A stretch of DNA of 50,585 bases from the NCBI GenBank assembly GCA_018694835.1, contig JABHOG010000015.1, positions 172,192 through 222,776 of the forward strand, in the 5' to 3' direction. Shown here piece by piece: positions 8,956-18,298 of this stretch. The position numbers and the translations under genes are program-made. How positions within the stretch are numbered: position 1 is the stretch's first letter; every line of letters begins with the position of its first letter. The notes beneath the pieces were generated by a model. That model saw only the letters and a list, made by a program, of their open reading frames with translations, had not been told where the DNA came from and did no database searches. This DNA is from Planctomycetota bacterium (GTDB taxonomy: Bacteria; Planctomycetota; UBA8108; UBA1146).

Positions 8956-10695
8956 CTATTTCGAGCCAGAATCCGATTCTAACAGTCGCCGGGCGACGAT
9001 AGAAATGATCGATTCATCGCGAAAGGTCGGATCCATCTTGTACCAGGACAGATTACCAGAGCGATCGATCGCCACCAGCGTCCCCCCCCCGACAGCAGCA
9101 TTGTACGCCTTGTAATTGACGTAGTCCTTGTTCATCTCCAGCCCGACCGGAAATGCCAGACCCATCGATCCCGCCTCGACTGTCAAGGAATCCAGCTGTC
9201 CGGAGAGATCGTTTCTTCCCTTGGGAATCGCCACCCAGCCGACACGAAGTCCTTCATGCCAGTGAGTCACATAGAGTTGCTGAAGATTCTTGATCGTGTC
9301 GCGATAACGCGCATTGTTGTAGGGGGCAAAGAGCAGTAGCACCACGTTGCCCTGCTCCTGAATCGGGTCGAGCGAGACGTTGGAGATCCAGCCGTCTCCC
9401 AGATCCAATGAGGGAGCGGGCTTGCCCACCAGGCGAACCAAGGTGTCATACACTCGCTCGGTCCTGTTGATGTAAACCTGGCCAACATTGGTGATCCGGT
9501 TCTCTCCCTGCCGAGCGATCAACAGTTCCTGTTCCTCACGCAAACTCTGCTCTGCAGCGAGATAATCGCCCATCGCGAATTCGATAAATCCGAGGGTGAA
9601 ATTGATCTCCTCGTGGTATCGCTGAAAATCACCGCGCGTCTTGAGACTGAGTTTCACTGGATTCCCATCGAAGACCACGGGCTTGCCCTCTGCGGCGGAG
9701 TGAATCACATCTTCGATCGACCTCCACCAGTGCAGGGCATCCAGCAACCTCCCCGCCTCGAGCAATGCCTTACCCCTCAGGTGAAAGACATGGGGCAACA
9801 ATTCGGACTCGAGATGGTGAGCCAGAAATGAATCCGCGGTCGATACCGCACCCGAGTGATCATGATCACGGAGTTGTGAATTGAGAAGAGCGCAACGAAC
9901 CACATCGAGATCCTCGAGAGAACCGCACTGGTCGACCAGGATCCGGTACTGACCAATCGCCTTGGCGTACTGCTGGGAGTGCCAGAAGGTGTCCGCCTTC
10001 AACCGGACCAGCCTGCAATTGATCGCCTCGCCCTCGGGAATCGCCGAGATCGCTTCCTTCAGATGAGCCTGGATCCGGGCGAAGTAGTTGCGTCGCAAGA
10101 CCTGGATCCAGGACGAATCGGGATCCTTACCATTTCGCTCCTTGTAGAGACGAGTCGAATCGATGAAGGTTCGGTTTGAATTCAGCAGGTAGAGACGGCA
10201 CAACACCGTGATGACCGCAGTTCGATACTCGCTGACCGGGAATTCGGCGAGAAAGGCCTCGCCCTCGACGATGGTCCGATCGGTCAACTGTTGCAACTCC
10301 TCCAGAGTCATCCCGATCGGCTTGCGAACATCATCGGGAATTCGCGCCTCGACACCGATGATGGCGAGCGCTTGCTCTTTTTCGCGATCCACTGGCGCTT
10401 TCTCGGTCTCGTCATCCCCACCCGCTACGGCAATGGGAAGTTCGGAATCGGGAAGTACCGAATCCAGCACGGCGCCTTCCGCGAAAGCAGGACCCAACAT
10501 CGGATTCGGTTCCATCATCTCGGATGGTTGCCAGGCCGCAATCGGAGCTTTGAGACCCAGGGCAGAGACTACCGGTCCGGAGATGAAGATGTGTATGGTA
10601 CTGACCGCAGAAAAGAGGAAGACAGCGACCAGTAATCGCATCCAACCCCTGAAATAAAAACGAAACCGCGGTCGATCGTAAGAAAAATTGTCCAT
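8956..10695 (-). CDS. membrane-anchored TPR-like protein with cysteine-less thioredoxin-like domain
   Basis: Unrecognised protein of 579 residues from the ATG at 10695. The frame is open to 10836, but this Met precedes a basic N-terminus and a single hydrophobic segment (about residues 17-42, WMRLLVAVFLFSAVST), giving an N-in signal anchor. Residues 100-420 are alpha-helical and resemble TPR or Sel1-type repeats (for example RLKADTFWHSQQYAKAIGQY, HLRGKALLEAGRLLDALHW). Residues 425-579 follow a thioredoxin/AhpC pattern: KPAPSLDLGDGWIS, then VVLLLFAPYNNARYRD, then GGGTLVAIDRSGNLSWY. The position that normally holds WCXXC reads APYNNAR (456-464), so no redox cysteines remain and a thiol-disulfide role is unlikely. 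It was probably recruited for binding. Confidence 0.75.
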   Translation of the reverse strand: MDNFSYDRPRFRFYFRGWMRLLVAVFLFSAVSTIHIFISGPVVSALGLKAPIAAWQPSEMMEPNPMLGPAFAEGAVLDSVLPDSELPIAVAGGDDETEKAPVDREKEQALAIIGVEARIPDDVRKPIGMTLEELQQLTDRTIVEGEAFLAEFPVSEYRTAVITVLCRLYLLNSNRTFIDSTRLYKERNGKDPDSSWIQVLRRNYFARIQAHLKEAISAIPEGEAINCRLVRLKADTFWHSQQYAKAIGQYRILVDQCGSLEDLDVVRCALLNSQLRDHDHSGAVSTADSFLAHHLESELLPHVFHLRGKALLEAGRLLDALHWWRSIEDVIHSAAEGKPVVFDGNPVKLSLKTRGDFQRYHEEINFTLGFIEFAMGDYLAAEQSLREEQELLIARQGENRITNVGQVYINRTERVYDTLVRLVGKPAPSLDLGDGWISNVSLDPIQEQGNVVLLLFAPYNNARYRDTIKNLQQLYVTHWHEGLRVGWVAIPKGRNDLSGQLDSLTVEAGSMGLAFPVGLEMNKDYVNYKAYNAAVGGGTLVAIDRSGNLSWYKMDPTFRDESIISIVARRLLESDSGSK

Positions 10696-10880
10696 CGAGA
10701 TATGGATCCTTCCGAAGTCGCTGGCGCCGACGAGTTTACGAATCCAAGCTCCCCACTCACCTGAAGCGACGAGAGGGGGCCGGCAATCGGTTGGTACGCC
10801 TACAGAAGCATAACGAAATTGGCCAAAAAACGCCAATCGAGAGGTAGTACCATGACGGTGGAGCGATTCGGAAATCGACT

Positions 10881-13800
10881 TCAGGGTCGCAGGTCGAGGA
10901 CTCTCTGGTCCGACCCACTGAGATCGACCTGTCCGCGCGGAGGCGGATCCAGCGGCGTCCGACGACTCTCATAGATCACATCATACGATCCAGCAGAGAG
11001 GCCCGAGACGGAGTAGTTGCCCGATTGATCGATCTCACCGTTACGCCGAGGAAGACCGGGGCTGCGGGCGGACACCCGTCCGCCCTGGAGCAGAGTTCCA
11101 CTGCTGTCGCGCACCTGCCCGCGAATCGAGGCGCCTCTTTCGAGCACCACCCGGACTCGTGCGCTGCCGTCCGACTTCTTCACCACCGCCACCGATTGGG
11201 TCGGAATGTACATGGAATGATCGATGGAAACGCGATAGAAACCATCGAGGAGTCCGGCGAGAATTCCTCTCCCTGTATCGTCGGTGGTGGTGTTGGCCGC
11301 CGAACGGTTGGAACCCCTTCTCGAGTTCGAATCGGCGGATGAATTTTCAGCGGGGTTCTCCTCCAGCAGTGTGGCGCGCAGGTTCGCCCCCTTCACCATG
11401 GTGCCCGCCTGATCCACCACATCGACGATGACTCGGCCTCCGGGATCGAGTCGGATGAGAATCGATTCATCCGTATCGGCAGAAGGAATCTGCACCGAAA
11501 AAGTCGCCGTGACGAATCCATCGGCAGCTGCGGAGACCTGGTACTGGTTCGCGCTCAATCCATCGACTTTGAATTCACCTTCACGATTCGATCGATCCCA
11601 ACGCCCCCTGCTGTTGCGACCCTGCTCGATGGAGGACTCGCTGCGGACACTCACTCGAGCCCGCTGGATCCCTTCTCCCGTCTCCAGATCGACCACCACT
11701 CCCCTCAGAGAGAACTCCTGTTCCAGCACGATCTCGATGGGTCCGTGGACAGGGTCGATTTCCCGCAGTTGGGTCCGAAGATAGCCCGATGAATCGCACC
11801 GCACATCGACCAGGCCCGGGGCCAGTTGATCGATGGAGAAGTAACCGTCCAGCCCAGTGAGGCCTCCGCGACGGGCACCTGTTGAATCGCTGACCGAGAG
11901 CTGGGCTCCATTCACCGGGGCCCCTCGTTGATCGATGACGATGCCAGAGAGAGTGGTTTCCCGCAGTAACTTCAAATCGATACGCAACTGCTCATCTGCG
12001 CGGATCAGTTGATCGGAAAGAAGAGTGTCGCCGAACCCCTGAGCACTGGCACGAATTGAGAATTTGCCTTCGACCAGACCGGAGATCTGGAAGTGGCCGG
12101 TCTCATCGGTTCGTGTGCTGCGGTTATTTTGATTCCAACCGCGACCTCCGGTTTGAAAGGAGATGGTGGCGTCTGGAACTGGCATCCCTTCACCGGTCAC
12201 AATGCCGCTCACGACTGCCCCCCAGCGCAGCATCAGTTTCACCCCGGTGGTGTTCTGTCCCTGGGGATCGATCGTCAGTTCTTCACTCGCCAGAAGTAAA
12301 GGGAAGGAAGCAGTCAAGCGCCACTGCGAATCTGGACGAGGAAAAGAGATCCGAAAACTCCCATCCGATTTCGACCAGGCAGTACTGCTGCCACCGCGTC
12401 GCCGATTACGACCACCCTGGCGAACCTGGTTGGCCGTGATGCGGGCACCGGAAACCGGCTTTCCGTCGGGTGAGTAGACGATTCCCTCTACCACTTCTGC
12501 CTCGGCAAGAACCACATCTCCCAGATCCCCACCCACCGTTGGGTCGATCTGTTGAGTCGATTGCAGAAAGCCGCGGGCGAGGATCTCCAGGCCGGTCTCA
12601 TCGAGGTGTAACAGAAGGGTGAATCGGCCATTGTCATCGGTGGATGCGGAATCTCCAGACCCCCAGTTTTGCCCCAGTTGTACTCGAGCTCTGGAGATGG
12701 GGTTCCCCCTCGGATCGATCACTCGACCGGTCAGGATCGGGGCCTTCTGCAGTACCACCTCGATCTGGTCGGGACCGGTTTCGATGGTCAGACGCTGTTG
12801 CTTCCACTCGGTGCCTTTACAGGTGAGGCGATACTCCCCCGGTTTCACCGTGTCGATCACGAACTCGCCCTGCTCATCCGAAAAGGTCTTATCGGACGAG
12901 CCTCGAGGACGTTGGGTCGCCTCCAACTCGATCCCCGCGAGGGGATCCCCGGACTCGTCACGAACGATTCCTCGAATCAGCGCTCCTGGTTCCAGTTCCA
13001 CCACGATGGGAAGGGGTGATTCTGGATCGGGTTCGATGCCCCTCAATCGACCATCGACAAAGCCTTTCGCTTCACAACTGATCTCGAAGGTGCCGCCAGG
13101 AATTCCGAGTAACTGAAATCGACCGGAAGCATCGCTGACGGCATGGGGAAGGGGTCTCGGCAACTGAGCCCAGCGACCTTGATCCGGGTCCCTCAATCGG
13201 ACGATCGCTCCCTCGATCTCGACTCCCGAGGTCGACACCACGACCCCGTCGATGCGTGCTCCGGTATCGAGCAGCAGCGTGATCTCTCGCGATGTACTCA
13301 GTGTCAATCTCTGACTCGCTTGAGCCAGAGGATCTTTGATGGCGTAAACCTGGTAATCGAGGCCGGGCAGACGATGGAACTGGACCCGCCCATCGGCATC
13401 GGTACGCCCCCCCTGCATCGGTGGATTGAGCATGTACAGCAACAGTTCTTCACTGGAAAAGTACCAGGCTTCCCCACCGGCTGCCGGGTCGACCAGGTTA
13501 CCGCGCACGATCACCTTTGCATCGGCGACAACACCTTGCGAATCGATGGTCTGGACCGTCAATTGTGAGCCCCTCAGCAACCACAGATCGCGGCGGATGG
13601 GGGCATCTTCCAGTTCGATCAGTTCATGAGCCGGAGTCACCAATGAACCTTCCGTCACCGCCGCTACCAGATACGATCCCCGATTCAGATCCCGAAACTG
13701 GTACCTCCCGCGACCGTCCGCCACCGTCTCGGAGTGCAGGATCAACGATTGTGATAGATCTTTCCTCAATGGCAGGGTCGTGATCTGGGATCCCCCCCCA

Positions 13801-14153
13801 TCGCGGAGTTGATCCCAGTCCAGCACCTCCCACAACGAGACTCCTCCCCGGTCATTGAACTGCGCAGGGAATTGAACTCGATAGAGGAAGACCTGCGCCG
13901 CCGGTGCCACCGAACTCTCGAAGGATGAAATGATTCCAGAGATCTGGACCGGCCCCGCTTGTGCAGTGTCTGCGAGATCGACCTCCGGTGGAGAGAGAGC
14001 AGGATCGAGCGGTAGTAATTCCACCAGTGGTTCCACCGCCACCGAGGAGTGCTCGAGCGGCCCGAAGTCGAACCATTGATCTCTGAGAAACCAGCCGAGG
14101 AGGAGTGTCAGTCCCACCACCAGCCCCAGTGCAATCAGTGTGTTCCTCGACAT
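10881..14153 (-). CDS. giant exported protein of carboxypeptidase-regulatory-like (CnaB-type) repeats
   Basis: 1090 residues from the ATG at 14153 (AGGAG six bases upstream), starting with a signal anchor (RNTLIALGLVVGLTLLLGWF). About eleven repeats of 80-100 residues follow, each opening with the pattern hydrophobic-G-h-V-x-D-x-x-G-x-P-h-x-G-A: IRGIVRDESGDPLAGIELE, LTGRVIDPRGNPISRARV, LSGIVIDQRGAPVNGAQL, IRGQVRDSSGTLLQGGRV and others. Each ends with a TD-x-x-G-x-F-h-h-x-x-L-x-P-G-x-Y-like half. These are prealbumin-like beta-sandwiches; the protein is probably a periplasmic or surface stalk. An alternative GTG at 14255 also has AAGGAG at seven bases and would add 34 residues before the anchor. 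No sorting signal or catalytic domain is visible. Confidence 0.8.
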   Translation of the reverse strand: MSRNTLIALGLVVGLTLLLGWFLRDQWFDFGPLEHSSVAVEPLVELLPLDPALSPPEVDLADTAQAGPVQISGIISSFESSVAPAAQVFLYRVQFPAQFNDRGGVSLWEVLDWDQLRDGGGSQITTLPLRKDLSQSLILHSETVADGRGRYQFRDLNRGSYLVAAVTEGSLVTPAHELIELEDAPIRRDLWLLRGSQLTVQTIDSQGVVADAKVIVRGNLVDPAAGGEAWYFSSEELLLYMLNPPMQGGRTDADGRVQFHRLPGLDYQVYAIKDPLAQASQRLTLSTSREITLLLDTGARIDGVVVSTSGVEIEGAIVRLRDPDQGRWAQLPRPLPHAVSDASGRFQLLGIPGGTFEISCEAKGFVDGRLRGIEPDPESPLPIVVELEPGALIRGIVRDESGDPLAGIELEATQRPRGSSDKTFSDEQGEFVIDTVKPGEYRLTCKGTEWKQQRLTIETGPDQIEVVLQKAPILTGRVIDPRGNPISRARVQLGQNWGSGDSASTDDNGRFTLLLHLDETGLEILARGFLQSTQQIDPTVGGDLGDVVLAEAEVVEGIVYSPDGKPVSGARITANQVRQGGRNRRRGGSSTAWSKSDGSFRISFPRPDSQWRLTASFPLLLASEELTIDPQGQNTTGVKLMLRWGAVVSGIVTGEGMPVPDATISFQTGGRGWNQNNRSTRTDETGHFQISGLVEGKFSIRASAQGFGDTLLSDQLIRADEQLRIDLKLLRETTLSGIVIDQRGAPVNGAQLSVSDSTGARRGGLTGLDGYFSIDQLAPGLVDVRCDSSGYLRTQLREIDPVHGPIEIVLEQEFSLRGVVVDLETGEGIQRARVSVRSESSIEQGRNSRGRWDRSNREGEFKVDGLSANQYQVSAAADGFVTATFSVQIPSADTDESILIRLDPGGRVIVDVVDQAGTMVKGANLRATLLEENPAENSSADSNSRRGSNRSAANTTTDDTGRGILAGLLDGFYRVSIDHSMYIPTQSVAVVKKSDGSARVRVVLERGASIRGQVRDSSGTLLQGGRVSARSPGLPRRNGEIDQSGNYSVSGLSAGSYDVIYESRRTPLDPPPRGQVDLSGSDQRVLDLRP

Positions 14154-14477
14154 GCGAATCTCCTTGGTAGTGAGCCGTTTCGCCACTGCCCTTATTGGAC
14201 CCGATCCGGACCATCGATGCACCTGTCGACTGGCTTCCGCCACCAGTGGAATCACCCTGTAACTCCTTCATATGGGGCAGTGCCAAGGAAACTGCCATCG
14301 GTAATCAAGTAATGATTCAGGGGAGTAGCGATCAGCACCGATAAACTAACGAATGAGATCACCGGACCGATCTCCGAATCGTGCGAGGCGCCAGTCTCCG
14401 ACCACGAGACGAGAAGGACAGCCACTCCACTTTCCCCTCTGTGGAGACCGGCACTGTTTCTGTGGATCGGCACCCTG
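14154..14477. other. divergent intergenic region
   Basis: About 324 bases between the starts of the repeat protein (minus) and comEC (plus). It may be shorter on both sides: a GTG at 14255 with a good ribosome site could extend the minus-strand gene, and the comEC frame is open well upstream of 14478. It must hold both promoters, but I see no convincing -35/-10 pair, terminator, RNA gene or repeat. Confidence 0.5.
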
Positions 14478-16706
14478 GTGCCGTGGCAGTGGCCACTACC
14501 GAGTGGATTTCCCGCTCCCATCTTGCTGCTGGCGATGGCCAGCGTCAGTTGCTGTCCAGGGCCACGGTCACTGTTACTTCGGACCTTTCTGCCCCTCACC
14601 ATCGGTCTCTTTCTCGGGCCGGGTCCACCCCCTGTGGAAGCGAACCTCCCCTCCGGACCGGTCCAGCTGGAAGCGGTGGTCTGCTCGCCGCCGCGCCAGG
14701 GTCAAGATCATCGAAAGTGGCATGGCCAAAGACGCTGGACCACCGTCCGCCTCGATCAGATCCGTCAGGGTGGCCATCCGATCGTCGGAAAACTGCGGGT
14801 CACCCTGCCTGGAGCCGCCCGGCTCGGACGCGGTGATCGGTTACAACTGTACTTGCGAGCCGGTTCAGGAAGTCGTCGCCAGGTCATCGACGCACAGCAG
14901 TGGAGCATCATCGAAAGCGGTGGCTGGATGTCGCGCGCCGATCACTGGCGTCAGGCGGCAATTGACCGCTTGCTGGCCACCGATGGATGGTGGGGTTGTG
15001 CGCTGTTACTGGGAGAACGAGGACTGCTCGAGTCCGGGACCCGGTGGACGATGCACAGAACCGGCCTCGGACATCTGCTGGCCGTGAGTGGATTGCACAT
15101 CGGCATCGTGCTGAGTTTGTTTCTTTTCATGGCTCGACGACTGCGGCCACCCTGGTCTCACATGGTGCGCTGTACCGGTGCGTTGGTGGTGCTGGGTCAG
15201 GCGTTCCTCTCTGGAGCGGATCCACCAGCGATCCGAGCCGCCATGACTGGCGCGATGCTCGCCAGTGGCCTACTGGGAGGACGGATCCCCACTCCTCTTC
15301 ATGCCCTTTCCTTCTCGATGTTGATCTGGTGTGCGATGGGGTTGGCGCCACCATCTCCGGCAGCGACCATCTCGTTGTGCGCAGTGGCAGGGATCCACCT
15401 GGTTACCGCAGGTCGAGGGAACTCCCGCTCGATCCTGGCTGCAGGATTGGGCGCATTCTTCGGTGCTCATGTGGCGCTGGCATGGTGGAGTCCTGAAATG
15501 TCGCCACTGTCACCGCTCTGGACCCTGGTGATGCTGATTCCCATATCGATCGGGATCGTGTTGTCGATGGTCCAACTGCTGCTTCTTGAACTGCTGCCCG
15601 CAGAACTCCTACGCCACGGCTGGCATGCCATCGGTGCCGTGCTCGAAACAATCCCTCAATGGGCCGATCGATCACCATGGAGTCCCTGGATAGCACCAGT
15701 GATCGGAGTGCCCACCTTGTCGCTGACGATGCTGGCGCTGCTGCTGATCAGTGCCGGACGAATGCGCTGGGCCATGACTGCGGCGCTGGCTGCACTGCTT
15801 TGCGTGGCTATCCAGAGTTCCCTCCCCGATGAAGGCGCCAGCCGTCTGCTCTCGACCGGGCGCGGCCAATGCTTGCTGCTCGACTCGCCAGAGGCGACCC
15901 TGCTCTACGATGCGGGATCGCTCGACGCTCCCGACGGCGGTGCTGCACGAATCCGCAAAGCACTGTGGAAAGCCGGTCGTTCACGCGTCGACTGGATCAT
16001 CATCTCGCACCCCCATCTCGATCACTACTCCGCCGTACCCGAGTTGATCGCTAGCGGAACCGTCGGAGGCTTGCTGGTTTCGAGCAACTTTTCCCTCTCT
16101 GCGGTGGGTCGCGCGCTGGAACAGCAGGCTCAACAGCACGGTGTTGCGGTGAAACACCTCTCGACCGGCGATCGGATGCGGATCGGTCGATGGTCCATCC
16201 GGGTCCTGGCCAGCCCCGATCCACGAGCTCCCGGTCCTGCCATCTCGACCAACGATCGCTCGATGGTGATCGAGGTGAACGGCCCCGAAGGCTCGCTATT
16301 GCTCCCTGGAGACGCCGAGGCACCCCTGCTGAGCAGCACCTCCCTCTCCGGCCCCATCGATGTCTTGTTACTGCCACACCACGGTTCGCACAGTCTCCCG
16401 CTGGCGCAGTGGATCGCCCAGCTGGCTCCGCGCCAGGTGATCGTGTCTCGGCGAGGACGACTGCCCCGGGAAACTCAACAGGCACTCGCTTCTGTGGGGA
16501 TCACCTCGGTGGGGATGGCTGGATCGCCACCACTTCTACACGGCGAGATCAGCGACTCCTCGCCAGACCCCTTGCCCGATCCGCAACCGCTGTCAAAGAT
16601 ATCGTTCCAGCCGGCGATCATCTGCCGGCGCAAGGAAGGACCTTCAAGATGCCCGGTGGCCCAGCGGAATCGACAGCCTCAGAAGCCTGGAATCTCTCCT
16701 TCATGA
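14478..16706 (+). CDS. comEC: ComEC/Rec2-type DNA uptake protein
   Basis: Inner-membrane channel that carries single-stranded DNA into the cell in natural transformation. From the GTG at 14478 the protein has 742 residues: an N-terminal DUF4131/OB-like part (about 50-150), the competence membrane domain with the hallmark GLGHLLAVSGLHIGIVL (about 195-211) and many hydrophobic segments to about 440, and a C-terminal metallo-beta-lactamase-like domain with SHPHLDHYSA (His511, His513, Asp515, His516) and LLPHHGSHS. The HXHXDH motif is intact, which in some families means nuclease activity. The true start may lie upstream, since the preceding codons (RPALFLWIGTLVPW) read like a first membrane segment but have no ATG. 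The 3' end overlaps mtnA by 58 bp. Other competence genes are not in the window. Confidence 0.9.
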   Translation: MPWQWPLPSGFPAPILLLAMASVSCCPGPRSLLLRTFLPLTIGLFLGPGPPPVEANLPSGPVQLEAVVCSPPRQGQDHRKWHGQRRWTTVRLDQIRQGGHPIVGKLRVTLPGAARLGRGDRLQLYLRAGSGSRRQVIDAQQWSIIESGGWMSRADHWRQAAIDRLLATDGWWGCALLLGERGLLESGTRWTMHRTGLGHLLAVSGLHIGIVLSLFLFMARRLRPPWSHMVRCTGALVVLGQAFLSGADPPAIRAAMTGAMLASGLLGGRIPTPLHALSFSMLIWCAMGLAPPSPAATISLCAVAGIHLVTAGRGNSRSILAAGLGAFFGAHVALAWWSPEMSPLSPLWTLVMLIPISIGIVLSMVQLLLLELLPAELLRHGWHAIGAVLETIPQWADRSPWSPWIAPVIGVPTLSLTMLALLLISAGRMRWAMTAALAALLCVAIQSSLPDEGASRLLSTGRGQCLLLDSPEATLLYDAGSLDAPDGGAARIRKALWKAGRSRVDWIIISHPHLDHYSAVPELIASGTVGGLLVSSNFSLSAVGRALEQQAQQHGVAVKHLSTGDRMRIGRWSIRVLASPDPRAPGPAISTNDRSMVIEVNGPEGSLLLPGDAEAPLLSSTSLSGPIDVLLLPHHGSHSLPLAQWIAQLAPRQVIVSRRGRLPRETQQALASVGITSVGMAGSPPLLHGEISDSSPDPLPDPQPLSKISFQPAIICRRKEGPSRCPVAQRNRQPQKPGISPS

Positions 16707-17725
16707 CCCTGGAGTGGGTCGGAGACATCGACGGTGCTCTACACATCCTCGATCAGACACTTCTTCCCAAAAGTCAGCAGCAGCGCATCCTCGAACAACC
16801 ATCCGATGTGGTCGAAGCGATCCAGCAGTTGGCGGTGCGCGGAGCCCCCGCCATCGGGGTCGCCGCCGCCTACGGATTGTGCCTCGCCTCACGAGGTTGC
16901 GAGCAGATCGAGCAGGTACGAGCGCGCTGGGACGCTGCGCTCCACCCGATGCGCCAGGCACGTCCCACCGCCGTCAATCTCCAGCACATGGTCGACCGGA
17001 TGGATCGGATCGCCCGCTCACCGTCGTGCGCCGATCTGGACGGGGTCAGCCTGCGGGCTCGATTGCTGGAAGAAGCGCGTGCCATCGAGTTGCAAGATCA
17101 ACAATTTTGTCGAGCCATCGGCGCTGCAGGAGCGGATCTGATTCCAGATGGTGGAACGGTCCTGACTCACTGCAATGCCGGAGCGCTCGCTACCGCAGGT
17201 CAAGGGACAGCGCTTTCGGTTCTGTACCAGGCGTGGCGCAGCGGAAAACGGTTCCGAGTTCTCGCCGACGAGACCCGGCCGCTGCTGCAGGGCTCACGGC
17301 TGACCGCATGGGAACTGCAAAAGAGTGGAATCCCCGTCGATGTCATCTGTGACGGTGCTTCCGGTAGTTTCTTTCAGGCGGGAGAGATCGATCTGGTGAT
17401 CACAGGATCCGATCGGATCGCCGCCAATGGAGATGCCGCCAACAAGATCGGGACCTATACCATCGCCTCACTGGCTCGAGCCCACGATGTGCCTTTTTTC
17501 ATCGCAGCACCTTCATCGACCTTTGACTTCTCACTGGATGATGGAACTCAGATCCCCATCGAGCAGCGTGGAGAGTCGGAGGTGTGGTCCCTCGCTGCCG
17601 ATGAGCGTCCACCCGAAGGGATCGGGTACAAGAATCCCGCCTTCGATGTCACCCCCGCATCCCACATCCACGGCTGGATCACCGAGGCGGGGCTACTGCA
17701 GCCGCCGTTCGAAGCGATTCGATGA
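16649..17725 (+). CDS. mtnA: S-methyl-5-thioribose-1-phosphate isomerase
   Basis: Methionine salvage enzyme converting methylthioribose-1-phosphate to methylthioribulose-1-phosphate. 358 residues from the ATG at 16649, preceded by AAGGAAGGA. The frame is open back to 16190, but that part is antisense-like sequence within comEC. Motifs: VRGAPAIGVAAAYG (residues 63-76), LTHCNAGALATAG with catalytic Cys175, FRVLADETRPLLQGSR, and VITGSDRIAANGDAANKIGT with catalytic Asp255, which match Cys160 and Asp240 of the B. subtilis enzyme. The other salvage genes (mtnK, B, D) are absent here, so the rest of the pathway cannot be judged. It overlaps comEC by 58 bp and is probably cotranscribed. Confidence 0.95.
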   Translation: MPGGPAESTASEAWNLSFMTLEWVGDIDGALHILDQTLLPKSQQQRILEQPSDVVEAIQQLAVRGAPAIGVAAAYGLCLASRGCEQIEQVRARWDAALHPMRQARPTAVNLQHMVDRMDRIARSPSCADLDGVSLRARLLEEARAIELQDQQFCRAIGAAGADLIPDGGTVLTHCNAGALATAGQGTALSVLYQAWRSGKRFRVLADETRPLLQGSRLTAWELQKSGIPVDVICDGASGSFFQAGEIDLVITGSDRIAANGDAANKIGTYTIASLARAHDVPFFIAAPSSTFDFSLDDGTQIPIEQRGESEVWSLAADERPPEGIGYKNPAFDVTPASHIHGWITEAGLLQPPFEAIR

Positions 17726-17791
17726 GGGGCTCGTGACATACGGTGAGGAAACCAACGGTCGCAGCAAGTAACTGTTCGCAATCCTTCACGA

Positions 17792-18298
17792 TCAGTTGCC
17801 GGCGACCTTACCGCGTAGTGCATCATCCTTGGCGGCGACCTTGCTGGCCATCTCCACCTTGTGATCTTCCAGGCGGGCACGCATCGAGGCATCGCTAGAT
17901 CCAACGATCTGGGCAGCGAGGATCGCTGCGTTGACCGCACCCGGCTTACCGATCGCCACGGTGGCCACCGGAACTCCCGGTGGCATCTGAACCGTCGCCA
18001 GTAGCGCATCCAACCCATCGAGAGCACTGGAATCGATGGGAATCCCGATCACAGGCAAGGTGGTCGAAGCGGCCATCACTCCCGCCAGATGCGCAGCATG
18101 ACCAGCTGCAGCGATGATGGCGCAATAGCCGGCATCCGCGGCGCCCTGGCTGAGGGCATGCGCCACTTCCGGCGTACGATGGGCAGAGCAGACTCGAACT
18201 TCCGCCTCGATCTCAAACTTCTGCAACTGGTCTACACATGATTCCATCACGGACCAGTCGCTATCACTCCCCATCACTACCAGTACCTTTGCGCTCAT
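17792..18298 (-). CDS. purE: N5-carboxyaminoimidazole ribonucleotide mutase (class I PurE)
   Basis: Purine synthesis: moves the carboxyl of N5-CAIR to give CAIR. 168 residues from the ATG at 18298 (AAGGAG nine bases upstream), the standard length. Motifs are VVMGSDSDWSVM, CSAHRTPE, AAAGHAAHLAGVMAA, IGIPIDSS and PVATVAIGKPGAVNAA. SAHRTP and the AGHAAHL glycine-rich loop are class I features, so a PurK partner would be expected elsewhere. The start overlaps the purC stop as ATGA (18295-18298), a plausible coupled pair. Confidence 0.96.
   Translation of the reverse strand: MSAKVLVVMGSDSDWSVMESCVDQLQKFEIEAEVRVCSAHRTPEVAHALSQGAADAGYCAIIAAAGHAAHLAGVMAASTTLPVIGIPIDSSALDGLDALLATVQMPPGVPVATVAIGKPGAVNAAILAAQIVGSSDASMRARLEDHKVEMASKVAAKDDALRGKVAGN

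Noticed and set aside
10819..10836. TTGGC/GCCAA hairpin with A-rich loop
   Set aside because: Only five pairs and no T-run on either strand; too weak to call a terminator.
14353..15087. 244-codon plus-strand open frame starting with ATG
   Set aside because: Overlaps comEC in another frame; low-complexity Arg/Ser/Pro product typical of an out-of-frame reading of GC-rich DNA.
16190..16648. N-terminal extension of mtnA by 153 codons
   Set aside because: It lies within the comEC nuclease-like domain, reads as Arg/Pro-rich shadow sequence, and the ATG at 16649 with a good ribosome site fits the family length.
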